Positions 11,749 to 23,402 of a stretch of DNA of 64,000 bases are shown here, piece by piece. The stretch's first letter is position 1. Every line of letters starts with the position of its first letter. The DNA is from Arachnopeziza araneosa (lineage: Eukaryota > Ascomycota > Leotiomycetes > Helotiales > Arachnopezizaceae): positions 248,001-312,000 of the forward strand of contig QYAI01000012.1 in NCBI GenBank assembly GCA_003988855.1, read 5' to 3'. The notes under the pieces are model-generated. The model was given only the letters and a program-made list of their open reading frames with translations, was not told the origin of the DNA and did no database searches. A program made the translations under genes and the position numbers.

Positions 11749-13869
11749 TTATATTATATCAAGATCGCTGTTGAGTTTTCCCATAAGCAACGCTTCGATC
11801 CTCTTCCCTTTCTTGTATATCTCCTTTCCAACCGGTAAGCACAGTAAAGCATTAGCACTCTTCAAACTCCCCACTCTTGAGCTCCTTTGTCCCCCTGTGC
11901 TACTAGCATGCAAGAGACCATCTTTTCCAAGCGCAACAATCGTACGATGATATTCTGCTCTTTGCGGATCAAGCTTGAAATCATGGCCTAATGACACTAA
12001 AACCTTCGGTAGCCCTGCTGGTGATATTCCAGAGGCGTGATGTAGCGAGGGCAGCACGAAGAGATGGAAAGTAACAATAGCGGAGACAGGATTGCCTGGT
12101 AGTGAGAAGATGACCTTGCTGACTCTCTCGCCGGCATTGTTCTTTACTGGTACAGTGGCAAAAGTTGTAGGCTTCCCCGGTTTCATGGATACGCGGCCAA
12201 AATGGATGGTTCCACCCAGCGAGCGCTCGATTGTTGGTTTCAACAGATCTAGTTCTCCCATAGATACGCCACCAGAAGTGATAATCACATCTACTTTGCG
12301 AAGACCATCTCTCAAGGTCTGTTCAAGATCTCCGGGCTTGTCCCTAGCAATTCCAAGATCAACGACTTCGAAACCCCAGCCTTGAAGGGCAGACATGATT
12401 GTAGGACGATTGCAGTCACGGACTTCTCCTAACCGTAACTCCCCAGGTCTATTGTGCTCTACTATTTCGTCGCCCGTTGAAAGGACGCCTACAACTGGCT
12501 TTTTGAATATGGTGACTTCTGCCCTGCCAACTGATGCAAGAAGCCCGAGTTCTCCACCAATGGCCGAGATTTCTTCGCCCTTCTGAAGAATAATTTCGTA
12601 TTTCTTAATATCACTCCCTACTTCTCTGATGTTCTCTCCAGCTTTAACTCCTTCAGCTAAGATTTCGATCTCTTTTTCCTCGTTACCGTCGTCGGTCATT
12701 GTTTTGAGAATCGTATCTTCAACCATAATAACGGAAGTCGCACCAGGGGGTAGTGGAGCTCCAGTTGTAATGCGTGCAACTTGACCTTTTTGTAGGGGGG
12801 TAATCTCGCCGGGGGCTGCATGAGATACCGATGCCACTGGAAAGACGCCCTTAGTGGAATGACCATCTTTAGGAGCAATTACAGCATATCCATCAACAAT
12901 GCTTGCTCGATAAGCTGGCACAGCTTCAGCTGCTGTTACATCCTCGGCTAAAACAGACCCAACCAAACTACCATCAACTTTGGCTTTTACCACTAATGGT
13001 GTTGGAGTGTGCTGCTTGATTAGGGCGAGAGCCTCATCAATGGATAGCATAGGATAAGGAGACGAACGATTCCTTCTTGTCGGGCCAAGACTTGGATCAT
13101 TTGAGCGAGGATTTTCGGTACCTGCTGTATGCCGTACTGGCATTGAATGACCATGGCTGTGAGTACCATGGCTATGTGAATGTCCATGAGAATGATCATG
13201 AGTATGGCTCGGATGCCCTGAAGCGCCAATGCCAGCATCTTTCTCAAGTTTCTTTACGCCACCTGCATGAAGTGATCTTGAATCAGCTCCAGCGGCTTGT
13301 ATACATGCATGTGGTAGCAGCTTTAAAACAGCTTGAAGATTTTCTTTAGCTCCCTTTGGGGAGCCAGGAAGTGTGATAATGATGGTTTTATTTCGAACCC
13401 CAGCTATAGGTCTGGACATCAGAGCAACTGGAAAGAATAAGATGTACGTTCAAAATAATCATTCTCAGAACTCACAGGGAGTGACAGATAAAGAGGCAGA
13501 AAGCATCCCGTGAACCAAGCCAGGAGCTTGCTTATGAAGGAGAGGAGCAATAGCCTATTAAAATTCAGTATTAGGATTTCAACATGGAAGGAAACGTACC
13601 TCGGGGGTAATATCATGAATTGCAAACCCAGTGCCACCAGTTGAAATGATGAGATTCGGAGGGTCTTCTCGGTCAGCCCAGCCGGTGATATTCTGTTGAA
13701 TATCAACCACCACATCCCCCACTATCTTCGTCTCAATCACCTCCCACTTCCCACCTCCGTCCTTCTCAAATACATCTTTCAAGACCCCGCCTGACGAGTC
13801 AGTCGATGGATCTTTTGAGGCTGTGGTGGAAACGATAAGAATTGCAGCTTTCAGGTTTGGACTTGACAT
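11749..13869 (-). CDS. cnxE: Gephyrin-type molybdenum cofactor synthesis protein (MogA-MoeA fusion)
   Basis: Three exons, 13869-13600, 13554-13476 and 13427-11749, give 675 residues. Residues 1 to about 175 are the MogA/MoCF domain that adenylylates molybdopterin (ISTGGTGFAIHDITPEAIAP). Residues about 240-675 are the MoeA domain that inserts molybdate: SIVDGYAVIA, SGGVSMGELDLLK, VSMKPGKPTTFA, SLPGNPVSA. The order MogA then MoeA matches gephyrin and Aspergillus CnxE; plant Cnx1 has the reverse order. The linker (188-216) is remarkably His-rich, with 12 His in 29 residues. The protein supplies molybdopterin cofactor for nitrate reductase and other molybdoenzymes. It is divergent from POP5 with 137 bp between start codons. 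The start at MSSPNLKAAI is preferred because the domain begins directly after it. Confidence 0.95.
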
Positions 13870-14006
13870 GTTGAGTGCTTGATATTCTTCAAGCTCACCC
13901 CAAATCAGCCCCACCAAGCAACTCGGCTTTCTTTCCCTCGCAGGGGCTTGTCGCGTCTCCCAAACTTTTTCCTTCCGTACTGGCGCCCCATCCACACCGC
14001 ATCGAA
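13870..14006. promoter_or_regulatory. Divergent promoter region of cnxE and POP5
   Basis: 137 bp separate the two start codons. This is the tightest divergent pair in the window and leaves little room for separate promoters. Confidence 0.55.
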
Positions 14007-14629
14007 ATGGTCCGCATCAAGAACAGGTATTTGCTGGTCAGTATTCTGTATCCTGAGCTAGAAAAACCTCATGGAAAGACCCATGTTCCCGATGTCATTA
14101 CTTTCAACCAGCCGACAACGGACGCGTTACATCCACAAACATTGCTAAGAGCAATAAGGTCGGAAGTCTTAACTCTATTTGGGGATTACGGGTCTGGCGC
14201 TATCTCGGAAAGTCTTTCAGGTAACCTTCTACTATTGAATATGTTGAGTGTAGAACTAATTGCTCTGTAGTTAAGTACCTCTCCACAGCCACCTCCACCT
14301 TCATTCTCAGGGTCGCACGCGCGCACTACGGAATGGTCTGGGCTGCACTGTCTCTAATGACTTCAATCCCCGTCAAAGATGGTAAAGGTTGTGTGTTCAG
14401 AGTCGTACGAGTCAGCGGCACAATCAAAAAGGCCGAAGAGGAGGCAATTCGTAGAGCACGATATACGATACTAAAGGCAAAGCGAGACATGGGTGAAAAT
14501 GGTGACTCGACACTTGATAGCATGTTTGGGGGAGAGAGCGGAAAGAATGCAGTAAATCAAAGGGACGTGCTCATGGTTGACATATCAGACAACGAGGATG
14601 AAGAGGCATTAGGCAGCGATGCTGATTGA
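14007..14629 (+). CDS. POP5: Ribonuclease P/MRP subunit Pop5
   Basis: Two exons, 14007-14220 and 14271-14629, encode 190 residues. The N-terminus MVRIKNRYLLVSILYP is the hallmark of the Pop5/Rpp14 family. It is followed by LLRAIRSEVLTLFGDYG, and after the intron by VKYLSTATSTFILRVAR and FRVVRVSGTIKKAEEEAIRRAR, which complete the fold. Pop5 is a protein subunit of the nuclear RNase P and RNase MRP ribonucleoproteins that process tRNA and rRNA precursors. The last 40 residues are acidic and probably disordered. The stop codon lies 8 bp from the stop codon of the convergent GPN2 gene, so the two 3' UTRs must overlap. Confidence 0.93.
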
Positions 14630-14637
14630 TAGGGATA

Positions 14638-15788
14638 TCATTGTTTCTTCCGAATGATTTTAACACCGCTATCCCCTGGCGGCATGGACATGGCCATATC
14701 GTCCATATCATCGTCTTCATCCATAGAAGTCAATGCCGCCTGCTCGGCCTCCTCCCGCAGTTTAGCTTGATCCACCCATTCCTTCTCCTCAAGAGCATCA
14801 TACTCGTCCTTAGCATCAAGCCACCGCTCTTGGACATCCTTCACATCCATTGTAGTACCGCCTTCTCGCATGGCTACTTGCCAGACGGTGTCATTCGCCC
14901 CTTCAGCACCACCAAATGCATATCCTCCGGCCCGGTCTATAGCTTGCAGCAAATTCATCATACTCTTCTTGTTCTCTACCGCTAAAGTTTCGAACCCTAC
15001 TAGACCAAAGCTTTCGACCAGTTCAACTATTGCTTTATTCAAACCTTCAAATTTTGATCCGTTCATTACGGATGATTCGTTTTGGAGATAAGGGAGGAGA
15101 TATGATAGGTCTTGAACTTCTGTGTAGAAGTCCAAATTGAAATCCAAGGTTCCATATGAAGAGAGTTTATCGATTTTCGTTAGGACATTGAGGTGAGGGA
15201 GATCCATCTGTAACATAGCTCGCAGCGAAAGGATCAGATTGGAGATGTAGAGAGAAGGTAAAGTCAAGCAATACGAATCTGAAAGATGAAGGACTACAAG
15301 CTAGATAGTAGTTAGCAGGGGCTGCCCACCCGAACGAATGCGTTACGCACTCTGTAGCCAAGCTTTTGTAATTTGAAGAAGATATTCCGCAATGACGAGT
15401 GATGCGTATAGAGCTCGACCTGCCCAGGACAGTCGAATAGTACATAGTCTTCCCCCAATCCGCTCAGGCCCTCTTCTAACCACTCCATATTATGTTCAAG
15501 CTCTTCAAGAGCATATAATACGCCGCCATTAGGTCCCAGGTTATCTTCCTCCATGATATCTTCTAATTTAATCAGATCTCGAACATCTAGTGCACAGGGA
15601 TAGCTTGTATGGTCATTCGCAGGGTCGAGGTTCACCACTGAGCATTTTCGCCCGATGGCGGACATGAATTGCTGCACTGGAGAATCTTTAGAGCTTGGCT
15701 TCACGCCTGTAGGAGAGGACTTACTCCCATTGCAATATGTACTCTTTCCAGAGCCGGGACTACCTAGCACAAGCTGTGCGAACGGCAT
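14638..15788 (-). CDS. GPN2: GPN-loop GTPase 2
   Basis: Two exons, 15788-15351 and 15300-14638, give 366 residues. GTPase motifs appear in order: P-loop GSPGSGKST near residue 9, the family-defining GPN loop (NLGPNGGV) near residue 83, the switch-II-like DCPGQVELYTHH near residue 118, and the guanine-specificity motif TKID. GPN GTPases act in the cytosol in assembly and nuclear import of RNA polymerase II and III. The segment VENKKSMMNLLQAIDRAGGY is typical for GPN2 over GPN1 and GPN3. The C-terminal 60 residues are acidic with a basic end (IIRKKQ). A 50 nt intron with consensus ends is supported by the exact join LGYR-LVVLHLSDSYC. The gene converges on POP5. Confidence 0.94.
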
Positions 15789-16126
15789 TACTTTTTTATT
15801 AGAAGCTATGCGCCTTAGAAGAGGTGAGGAGGGGCAAAATCCAGTTATTGTTCTGAGATCTCCTAGGCCGAAAATGGGAGATTTCTTCTTTGTGTTCTAA
15901 GGAGCTTTGCAGAAATGATTCCGAAGTCGAAGGAGTTATGTTAAATTCACGGCCTAGAATCTACATTGTTTCGTATACTAAAGAGTTTGAGGATTCGAGG
16001 GGCACCTGTCAAGCATTGTCCTCTTCTGGTCAGAATTTGGCGGTGAGAGCGGCAGAATCGCCATTCCCGAAGAAAACATTAACTTACAGTAAACACGCTA
16101 TCATTTAGCAAAGCAATTTTTACACC
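15789..16126. promoter_or_regulatory. Divergent promoter region of GPN2 and BUB3
   Basis: 338 bp between opposed start codons. It must contain both promoters and 5' UTRs. No TATA box or known element stood out. Confidence 0.5.
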
Positions 16127-17348
16127 ATGGCTCCAGGTATCTATTCCCCTCAAACTAAATTACATAGCATAGTATAGGCTAATACTTCAAGCAATCCAAT
16201 ACGAGCTCTCTCAACCCCCAACCGACGCGGTTTCCTCTCTTGCATTTGCACCAGATTCCCCCACGCGTCTGCTGGTTTCCTCTTGGGATAAGAATGTCTA
16301 TCTGTATGATGTCTCAGATCAAGAAGCAGGAGGCAAGCTGATCGAGAAGTACGAACACCGCGCGCCAGTTCTCGATGTGTGTTTCGGTGCGAGCGACAAC
16401 GAAGCTTTCACTGCTGGATTGGATTGGCAGGTGAAAAGGTACGAGAGTCATTCGAGGCATTGATTACTTAGAAGCTGACTTTGAGGCTTTAGGATCGACC
16501 TTGAAACGGGCGAACAGACTGTATTAAGTGCTCATGGCGCTGGCGTCAAGTCGGTGGTCTATAGCAAGGAGCATTGTAAGAAGTTTAACTTTCTATTAAT
16601 TATGAAACCGAAGCTCATTCTTATTCTAGCCTTATTAGTCTCGGCATCATGGGATTCGACTCTCCACTTCCACGATTTAAAAGACCCTTCAAAACACCCC
16701 ACAGTCCTTAAACTGCCCGCCAAACCCCATGCCATCTCCATCACGGCTTCAAAACTCGTCGTCGCCATGGCATCCCGTCTAGTCCACATCTATGAACTCA
16801 CCGGAACCGCTCTGTTAGCATCTCAAGCGAACGGTGCCGCGACTGAGCTCCAGCCATGGCAACAGCGTGAGTCGTCTCTGAAGTTTATGACCCGAGCGGT
16901 GGCTTGCATGCCGAACGATGCAGGATACGCAACGAGCAGTATCGAGGGTCGAGTAGCTGTGGAATGGTTTGATCCATCTACTGAGTCGCAAGCGAGAAAA
17001 TATGCATTCAAATGCCATCGGCAGCCTGATCCTGATGAGGAAGGTGGAGATGTCGTCTACCCCGTCAATGCGCTGACCTTCCACCCTATTCACGGAACAT
17101 TCGCTTCGGGAGGAGGAGATGGAGTTGTTGCTTTTTGGGATGCGGTGATGAAAAGGAGAATAAGGCAGTACCCTAAATATTCGGCAAGTGTGGCTGCGTT
17201 GTCATTCTCCGCTGATGGGAAGTATTTGGCTGTCGGAGTATGTCCTGGTTACGAGGATGGTCAGTCTGATTATAATGGTGAAGGGACTACTCATATCTAT
17301 ATCAGAGAGCTGGGAGAGACGGAGGCAAAAGGGAAAGGGGCGAAGTAG
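16127..17348 (+). CDS. BUB3: WD40 mitotic checkpoint protein Bub3
   Basis: Four exons, 16127-16136, 16192-16438, 16493-16575 and 16630-17348, encode 352 residues. The first exon codes for only MAP plus one base. WD repeats run through the protein: SSWDKNVYLYDVSD, AGLDWQVKRIDLETGEQ, SASWDSTLHFHDLKD, FASGGGDGVVAFWDA. The segments YATSSIEGRVAVEWFDPS and YAFKCHRQP are specific to the Bub3/Rae1 group. The GEGTTHIYIREL end with a GLEBS-binding-type propeller supports Bub3 over Rae1. The protein binds GLEBS motifs of Bub1 and Mad3/BubR1 at kinetochores and signals in the spindle checkpoint. For the third intron I chose the acceptor giving EHSLLVSASWD. A later TAG would delete three residues. Confidence 0.92.
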
Positions 17349-17851
17349 TCAGTATGAGCTGTCCGTAAACTTTGACTAAATTGACTCATTAGCACGGCGT
17401 CTTGGGGGCAGAAAATGGAATTGCTTTATCAACAAAATTAGTACCATTGAACGAATTGCTTGAGACTGCAAATTGGAGTGATCTCTAGCTTTGGATGAGT
17501 GTAATAGAGTAATATGCCTATTTGCTTCCGTATATCCGGAAGTGACAGGAATACAGCTAAATAATACTATGAATTTGAGACTCCTAAAGAGTTTGGATGA
17601 TGTTGGGTGTAAACATGAGCTCTTATTTATTTTCCATCTCTCCATTGAGCTAATTGACCATGCCCGTGATCTGACAAAACCTTCACTATGAAATGTGTAG
17701 AATCACCACGCTCTAACAACTCCTACACCCCCAAGATGTTTCAGCCAGATTTGATAATGCTTTGTAGTAAAAAAGACATATTCACAAAAGCTCCACTCCA
17801 GTAGAGTCGTATGGTACTTGAATACTACTTCACTTCATCCACGAACGAAAA
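17349..17851. other. Convergent intergenic region between BUB3 and the disordered-protein gene
   Basis: About 500 bp that should hold two 3' UTRs. It is AT-rich and shows no gene. Confidence 0.5.
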
Positions 17852-20800
17852 CTACACCCCAGACTGCTTGGCAGGTTTCAAGAATGGTGGAGGTAAGCAG
17901 ATGGACCTCATTCTCTGTCTGTTCATCACTCGTGAAGTTGGCGGTAATGTTCCCAAACCTTCCAAAGTCCTGCTTTCGGTTGAGCGATAGTTTAGTAAGC
18001 TAGGTAAGTGCTCTGGAGTTCTTCTGGGAGATACCGAACCTAATGTGCTATCAAACGCCTGTGATAAACTGATACTTCCGGCCATTATCACAGGAACGGC
18101 GCCCAGCTTTAGGTGTACATTCACTGGCATAGAAAACGTGCGAGAGAAGGTCGAGTTATTTAACGTTTTTGATGCTTGATCGAAATAGCTGAGCTCCGGT
18201 ATAAAGACTTTTTGAGTTCCTCTGACTTCAACATGGTGCTCCGCAGGCGTATTTGTAGAATCATTGAATGAAGAGCGACGAATGACATGATAAAGACTGT
18301 TCGATTTTTTACGTCGGCAATCAAGAATACTCGACGCTTGGAAATCTCCCTGTCTAGTCTGTGAATGATCGTCGCCCGATGAACCATCTTCTCGAGAGTT
18401 TCCTGGTTGAGCATCGACAAGATTTGAAGACTGGCTAAAAACACGTGGATTTCGTACTTTTTGTCCCTCTTCGATGAATTTGCGATGACGACTCCTAGCC
18501 TTAGCACGTGTAATGATAGGGCTTAGGGGATCTTCGATATCCTCTTTAACTTCCATTAGGATACCGCTCGATTGTGGGACCCGAGGTCTCCATGAATTAT
18601 CTGGGTCAATATTCTGAGGTGGCATTCGGCTACTAATGGCATGTATAGGAATGGATAGTTGGTCATAATACGACATCATGGATTGAGAAACTGCTGACGA
18701 ATTGATACAGCCCCAAAGCTCTTCAGAAGATGTTGGTACTAGTTCATGACCTGAGATAAGAGGAACCATTTTCTGAGGGAAACCTGTGTCTCGTCTATCT
18801 GGTGTTTCCTCACCCCATTGGTGTTCTGTACCGTCATGTATGATCTCTTCGTTTGCGGGTAGTGAAGGCTCTGGAAATTCTACTTTAGCATCCCGGCTTT
18901 GATCGAAATCTGGGTTTCTTTCTTTCTGTTTGCTAGCGTTTTCGCGGATCAGTTCATTATCATATTCCCTGACAACTGGATATTGGTTGATACGCGATTG
19001 AAACCCTTCCCGCATATCGATGTTTTCAGAACTCTGTTCAGAGCCATATTCCTCAAGAAAAATATCTTGATCTGTCTTCTTCTCACATCCATCCTTTACA
19101 TTACCATTGCCAAGGCTCGCTTCAGATACGTGTTCTAACGCCGGTGCTCTACACTTCTTCTGCGCCTGAGATTGGCCATGAGCATGATTATCATGCCGCA
19201 AGACAGTCATAACAGACTCAGCTACCTCTTTATGAGGCCTTTGAAATCCTTGATAACATTCTTCTTCTGGTGCCAATAAATCGTTGGGGATAATCTCCCT
19301 CTCCTCCCCCTCCCCCTCTTCGTCTTCTTCTTCTTCAGTATCGTATTCGTTTTCTAGGTAATTATCGTCATCTCCATCCTCATTTTCACTACTTGAAGTC
19401 TCAGATTCGGATTGTAACAGATTTTTCTTAATAGAAACAGTCATCAGCTCTCGTGAGACTTGGAGATCATTCACTGCTAGTCTTGACCTCTGAGAGATCG
19501 GTCTTCTTGTTGATGTTAATTCGAGCTGCTGTGCGAGTGTCACAGTCTCATCGGGATGTAAACGAAGTCCTAAATACAATCCTACAGCTCTTTGTTTTGA
19601 TACTATTAGATTGCTAGGGCCAGTTTGGCGTTGCTCATCTTTAAACGATATAGCCTTTGATGGAGAGCTCTCGGTCCTTTGACTTGGACTCTCGTTCCTG
19701 TCACTCAGCCAGGATCCGAAAGTCAGCGGAGTTGCAAATTTATTTTGTAAAATTTGACTATCCAGTCTATCTATTATAGATGCCGAAGGCTGAGACTGTG
19801 CAACATGTTGCTCAACTGATTTATCTTCTTCAACATGAGGCACGTCTTTGTCACTTAGATAAGGAGCTGACTGGTCTTCCATGAAGATATGAATGTCTTG
19901 ATCACTAGGAAGACGACATGTACGATTTGGTGCAGCTTCAGGCAAAGAGACTAGGCTAACATTTGTGTTATGTAGCACTCCATGGAGACGAGGTACTTCC
20001 GCAATAAGCATCAGGGGTGGAAAGCAGCTGATAAGTGAGTGTTCTCTTTTATGACGTTTTATTTGCTTTCGGACTGGCATAAAGCGTCCGATGGGGATTG
20101 CTTCTTTGCCTTCAAAGCCATCGCAATGAGAATCCGCATATTTATGACTGGCTTCTGAAGAGCGGAGGTTTGACAGACTTTTTGGCTTCCAGTGGGCGAT
20201 ATCATCTGATATCTGTCGAGGACCTTGCTTACGGATTACTGGGCGCAATCTGAGTGTCATTATCGGGTGATTCGGTTCGTGCTCATCATCGGATATTTCC
20301 TCATCATCGGCAATGGGATCATCTGATAGATATCCTGCTTGCTCTGCTAGATTTAAGGTTAAAAGAATGATCTGGATTGAGGAGTGCAAGACTCACCTAT
20401 TGAATTCTGACAATTCAAGTCATTCAATTTATCAGAGAGGAGAATCAGCTCTGTTTCCACGTCTGGAAGCCTTCGATGCAATCCCACGTGCCTCTTTTTA
20501 ACATGTTTCTTCTCATCATTGTGTTTTCTAAGTTGTTTTGATACCATTTTCTTTGTGAGTTCTCGTAAATTAGCATCTTTGGTTTCGATGACGTGATTTT
20601 TACGACTTGTGCGCTTCTTCTTAGGTGGAGACTCATCCCAACTATAGTCGTCTCGCTTATTGACATGACTCGCAAGATATTGAAGCTCATTAGAAGTTGA
20701 TGACTTCTGATCGGTGTTGGTTCGCGACCGTTTCGAGATAGATGAAAAGTCTCCTCCAACATTATGCACTTTGCTTTTCTTTAGGTGGAGGCTGAGCAGT

Positions 20801-21640
20801 TCTCGGTCTATATCGTCAAGGGATTCTCTGCCATTTTATTATCAGCCACCAAAGTAATTCTCCAATGAGAACGATGTACTGGCAAATTTCTGCAGCATGC
20901 TATAAAGGGTTCTAACCCTCCGCGAAAATTACTTACACTGAAGAAGATATATCAGATTCATATCTTTCCGCTGCGCTTTTTGGATGTGTCATATTACGTG
21001 GAGATTTGGGGCTGAATATCGGAGATTCCATTTGCGAATTATGACGACCTGATCTCAAAGAGTGGCTCTCTTTTGTGTTCAACTCATCCTGCTTGTTTGA
21101 AAGGCCATCAGCTTTATGGACTGTAGGTCTCGCCTCTGTGTCAAATCCATCTCCAAAATGTGGATTGGCATCATGTTCATTTGAAGTGGGACATATAGCA
21201 GAAATATGTGGTCGGCGGTCATCTTGCTGCGGTGTGACTTTATCGTGAGAATGATAATTGCTATTAGTGTTGGATTCCGCGCTTGGAGGATCAGGACTTC
21301 TATCCCTTGAAGCACCAGTTTTCTTCAATTTCTTCCGGTCAGAAAGTGCAAATCGTTTTGGACGTGCGGATTGTGGAATTGAAGCTCTAAATTCCTCTTT
21401 AGTAAGTCGGCGCCTCTGGATCTTTGGAACAGAAATTGCTTGCTCTATGGAATGAGAGCCAATATTTCTACTGGCGTCTGTACCTGTTGTTCTCGCCCTC
21501 TTTTGTTTGTAGATTGCAAACCGTTTGGGACACGTGGACTGCGGAATTGAAGCCCTAAACTGTTCTTTGGTGAGATGTCGTTGATGCGCTTCAGCAGTAA
21601 AATTCAGATGTTCTATTGTGAGAGGAACTTGTGAGAACAT
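17852..21640 (-). CDS. Large, mostly disordered protein of unknown function with a duplicated N-terminal motif
   Basis: Three exons, 21640-20937, 20827-20397 and 20346-17852, join in frame to 1209 residues. I do not recognise the family. Near the N-terminus a motif of about 22 residues occurs twice, at about 21-43 and 77-99, with the core FRASIPQS-x2-PKRFA and 56 residues between copies. A basic region with SPPKKKRTSRKNH looks like a nuclear localisation signal. The middle holds a long acidic run of Glu/Asp near SSSENEDGDDDNYLENEYD. The C-terminal third has short ordered-looking stretches (FIPELSYFDQASKTLNN, PVIMAGSISLSQAFDSTLG) and ends with PPPFLKPAKQSGV. Low complexity, charge and the putative NLS suggest a nuclear or chromatin-associated role, but that is inference. 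Confidence 0.75.
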
Positions 21641-22077
21641 TATGGGCCGGTGAAATAATCGTGAAATAAGGCTGGAGAGCTTAAAGCCCAGAAGTCTGAC
21701 AGCAGAAATGGAAAATTAAGCTTGCTACCTCGAAACACCCAATAGACTAGCGAAGGAAGGAGCAACTTCATCATTCTCGTCACGTGCATCAAGTCTCCTG
21801 CCCACCTTGGATATTTTCTGGATTGAAAGATTGAAATTAAAAGTACCTATCAACAGGAACCTTCTAGAGGTTTATTTTTGCGTAAAGTACGAGAGTATCC
21901 TCTGTCCCTTGTACTCGAGATACGATCGGGCAAACACGGGTATTTATCCGGTCTGATATGTCAACAACGCCAGGACCAGAATTGTAAAGGAAAGAGAACA
22001 GCCTCCCAAGAATCATATCATTCTACAAGACACCAAACGCATAATTGATTGCAGCGCTGCTTAATGTTAGAGAGAGG
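21641..22077. other. Intergenic: promoter of the disordered-protein gene and 3' UTR of BQT4
   Basis: About 440 bp between two minus-strand genes. A GTCACGTGC element at 21778-21786 lies about 140 bp upstream of the start codon at 21640. No reading frame of interest. Confidence 0.45.
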
Positions 22078-23402
22078 TTAGACGTTAAAGATAACTTGAA
22101 CAACATACCCAACGACCAATGTAGCACTAATACCGAGCAATGCCCTGGATTTCATTCTCTCCTTCTTCAACTCTACGGCCTCAATCTTGGGTTTTTTCGT
22201 CGAAGTTTCTGCCGATTCTCCATCTTCCTTCTCTTCCTCTTCAACCTCCTCAGCCTTTCGCTTTGATTTCTTGGTTGTGGGAACCACTGCGCCACTAGAG
22301 TTCTTTAATGCGGCGTCAACCATTTCCTTTGCTTTGGCGATCATGGCCTCGGTATCCTCTGGCAATGGTAGCTCAGGGGCTCCGACAGGCATCTCGACCT
22401 CCACATGGGTATGTGTAGTCTCTATGTCATCTTTAACGGTAACAGTGCTATCGACGTTAACACGGACTACTGGCTCTTCTGTGGTCTCTTCCTTGATCTC
22501 CTCCTTCGCTTCTACAGTATCGGCCGCTTCGGTTGTTTCGGGTTCTTCGGATGCTAAAGCTTCTTGCATGGCCTTAGAAGCTTTTCCTACATGTGTTGTA
22601 GGTTCAACTGATTCTGACTTCACGGATTCTGATTTGGCCTTTCGTGATCGGGTTCCTGCAATCTTTCGTGGAGAGGCGATTTTGCTAGGTGATACAGATC
22701 TTCTAGAGCGACGAGAGGGCGAGGGAGCAGGTGCTGCCAAGTTCTCTTGCGGCATAAGAAATTTAGGAGGTGGAGAGATTGTCTTTGGCGTAAAATCTTT
22801 AGTGATATTGACTTCGATGGCTACTGTCCGTCAGCTTGCATCTTAATGACCAATTGAGGGGTAATTACGCGTATTATCCAAGAGGGCTTCAATCCATGGA
22901 GTTATTTGATATTCAGCGGCCAACTCGAGCGCCTGCTGGGGTGGAATCCAAACGTTGCCCGCAATATCATTGGGGCTGGTTGTGGGAAGATTTTTGATAT
23001 GCTTCCTCTCTGCCTCTTCATCTGCCGCCTCTGCATAAGGAAAGCTGGCCTTGAACATCCCAGTAGCGCTTACGAACCCATCACTGCTGCGACGCATTAA
23101 GAAATACGAGGCTGGAGATGGATGAAAGATGCCCGACACGATGCCCTTAGGTAGCGGAGCGCGCAAATGCGCGTAGTCAAAGGTGCCTAGGTTCTTCGGC
23201 TTCGTCGCATTGGAAGTCCCAACTTGGTTTCCTTTGACTTGTAAGTCGGTTTGGCCAAGACGACGGCGCGCAACCAGAACATCGTCTACTTCGTATTAGA
23301 AGGTGATGAAAATTTTTGTGGACAGAGTCGCGTCTTACATGCTGGAATCGCCTCGGTCATCAGGGGATTGACTTTGGTTGGCAGAGAACGACTTTGCGCC
23401 AT
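22078..23402 (-). CDS. BQT4: Bqt4-like inner nuclear membrane protein (KilA-N/APSES-like domain)
   Basis: Three exons, 23402-23339, 23285-22869 and 22820-22078, give 407 residues. Residues about 50-160 form the APSES/KilA-N-like module: [40 protein letters not shown] and [19 protein letters not shown]. The middle is acidic and disordered. The last 20 or so residues ([17 protein letters not shown]) form one membrane helix, the tail-anchored plan of fission yeast Bqt4, which tethers telomeres to the nuclear envelope. A true APSES transcription factor would lack this anchor, so Bqt4 is preferred. The second exon has two acceptors 3 bp apart. I used the TAG one; the other adds one residue. Confidence 0.85.

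Noticed and set aside
22187..22846. 219-codon plus-strand open frame rich in Ser/Thr
   Set aside because: It is exactly antisense to the Glu/Lys-rich third exon of BQT4, whose composition creates a Ser-rich mirror frame. BQT4 has domain and splice support.
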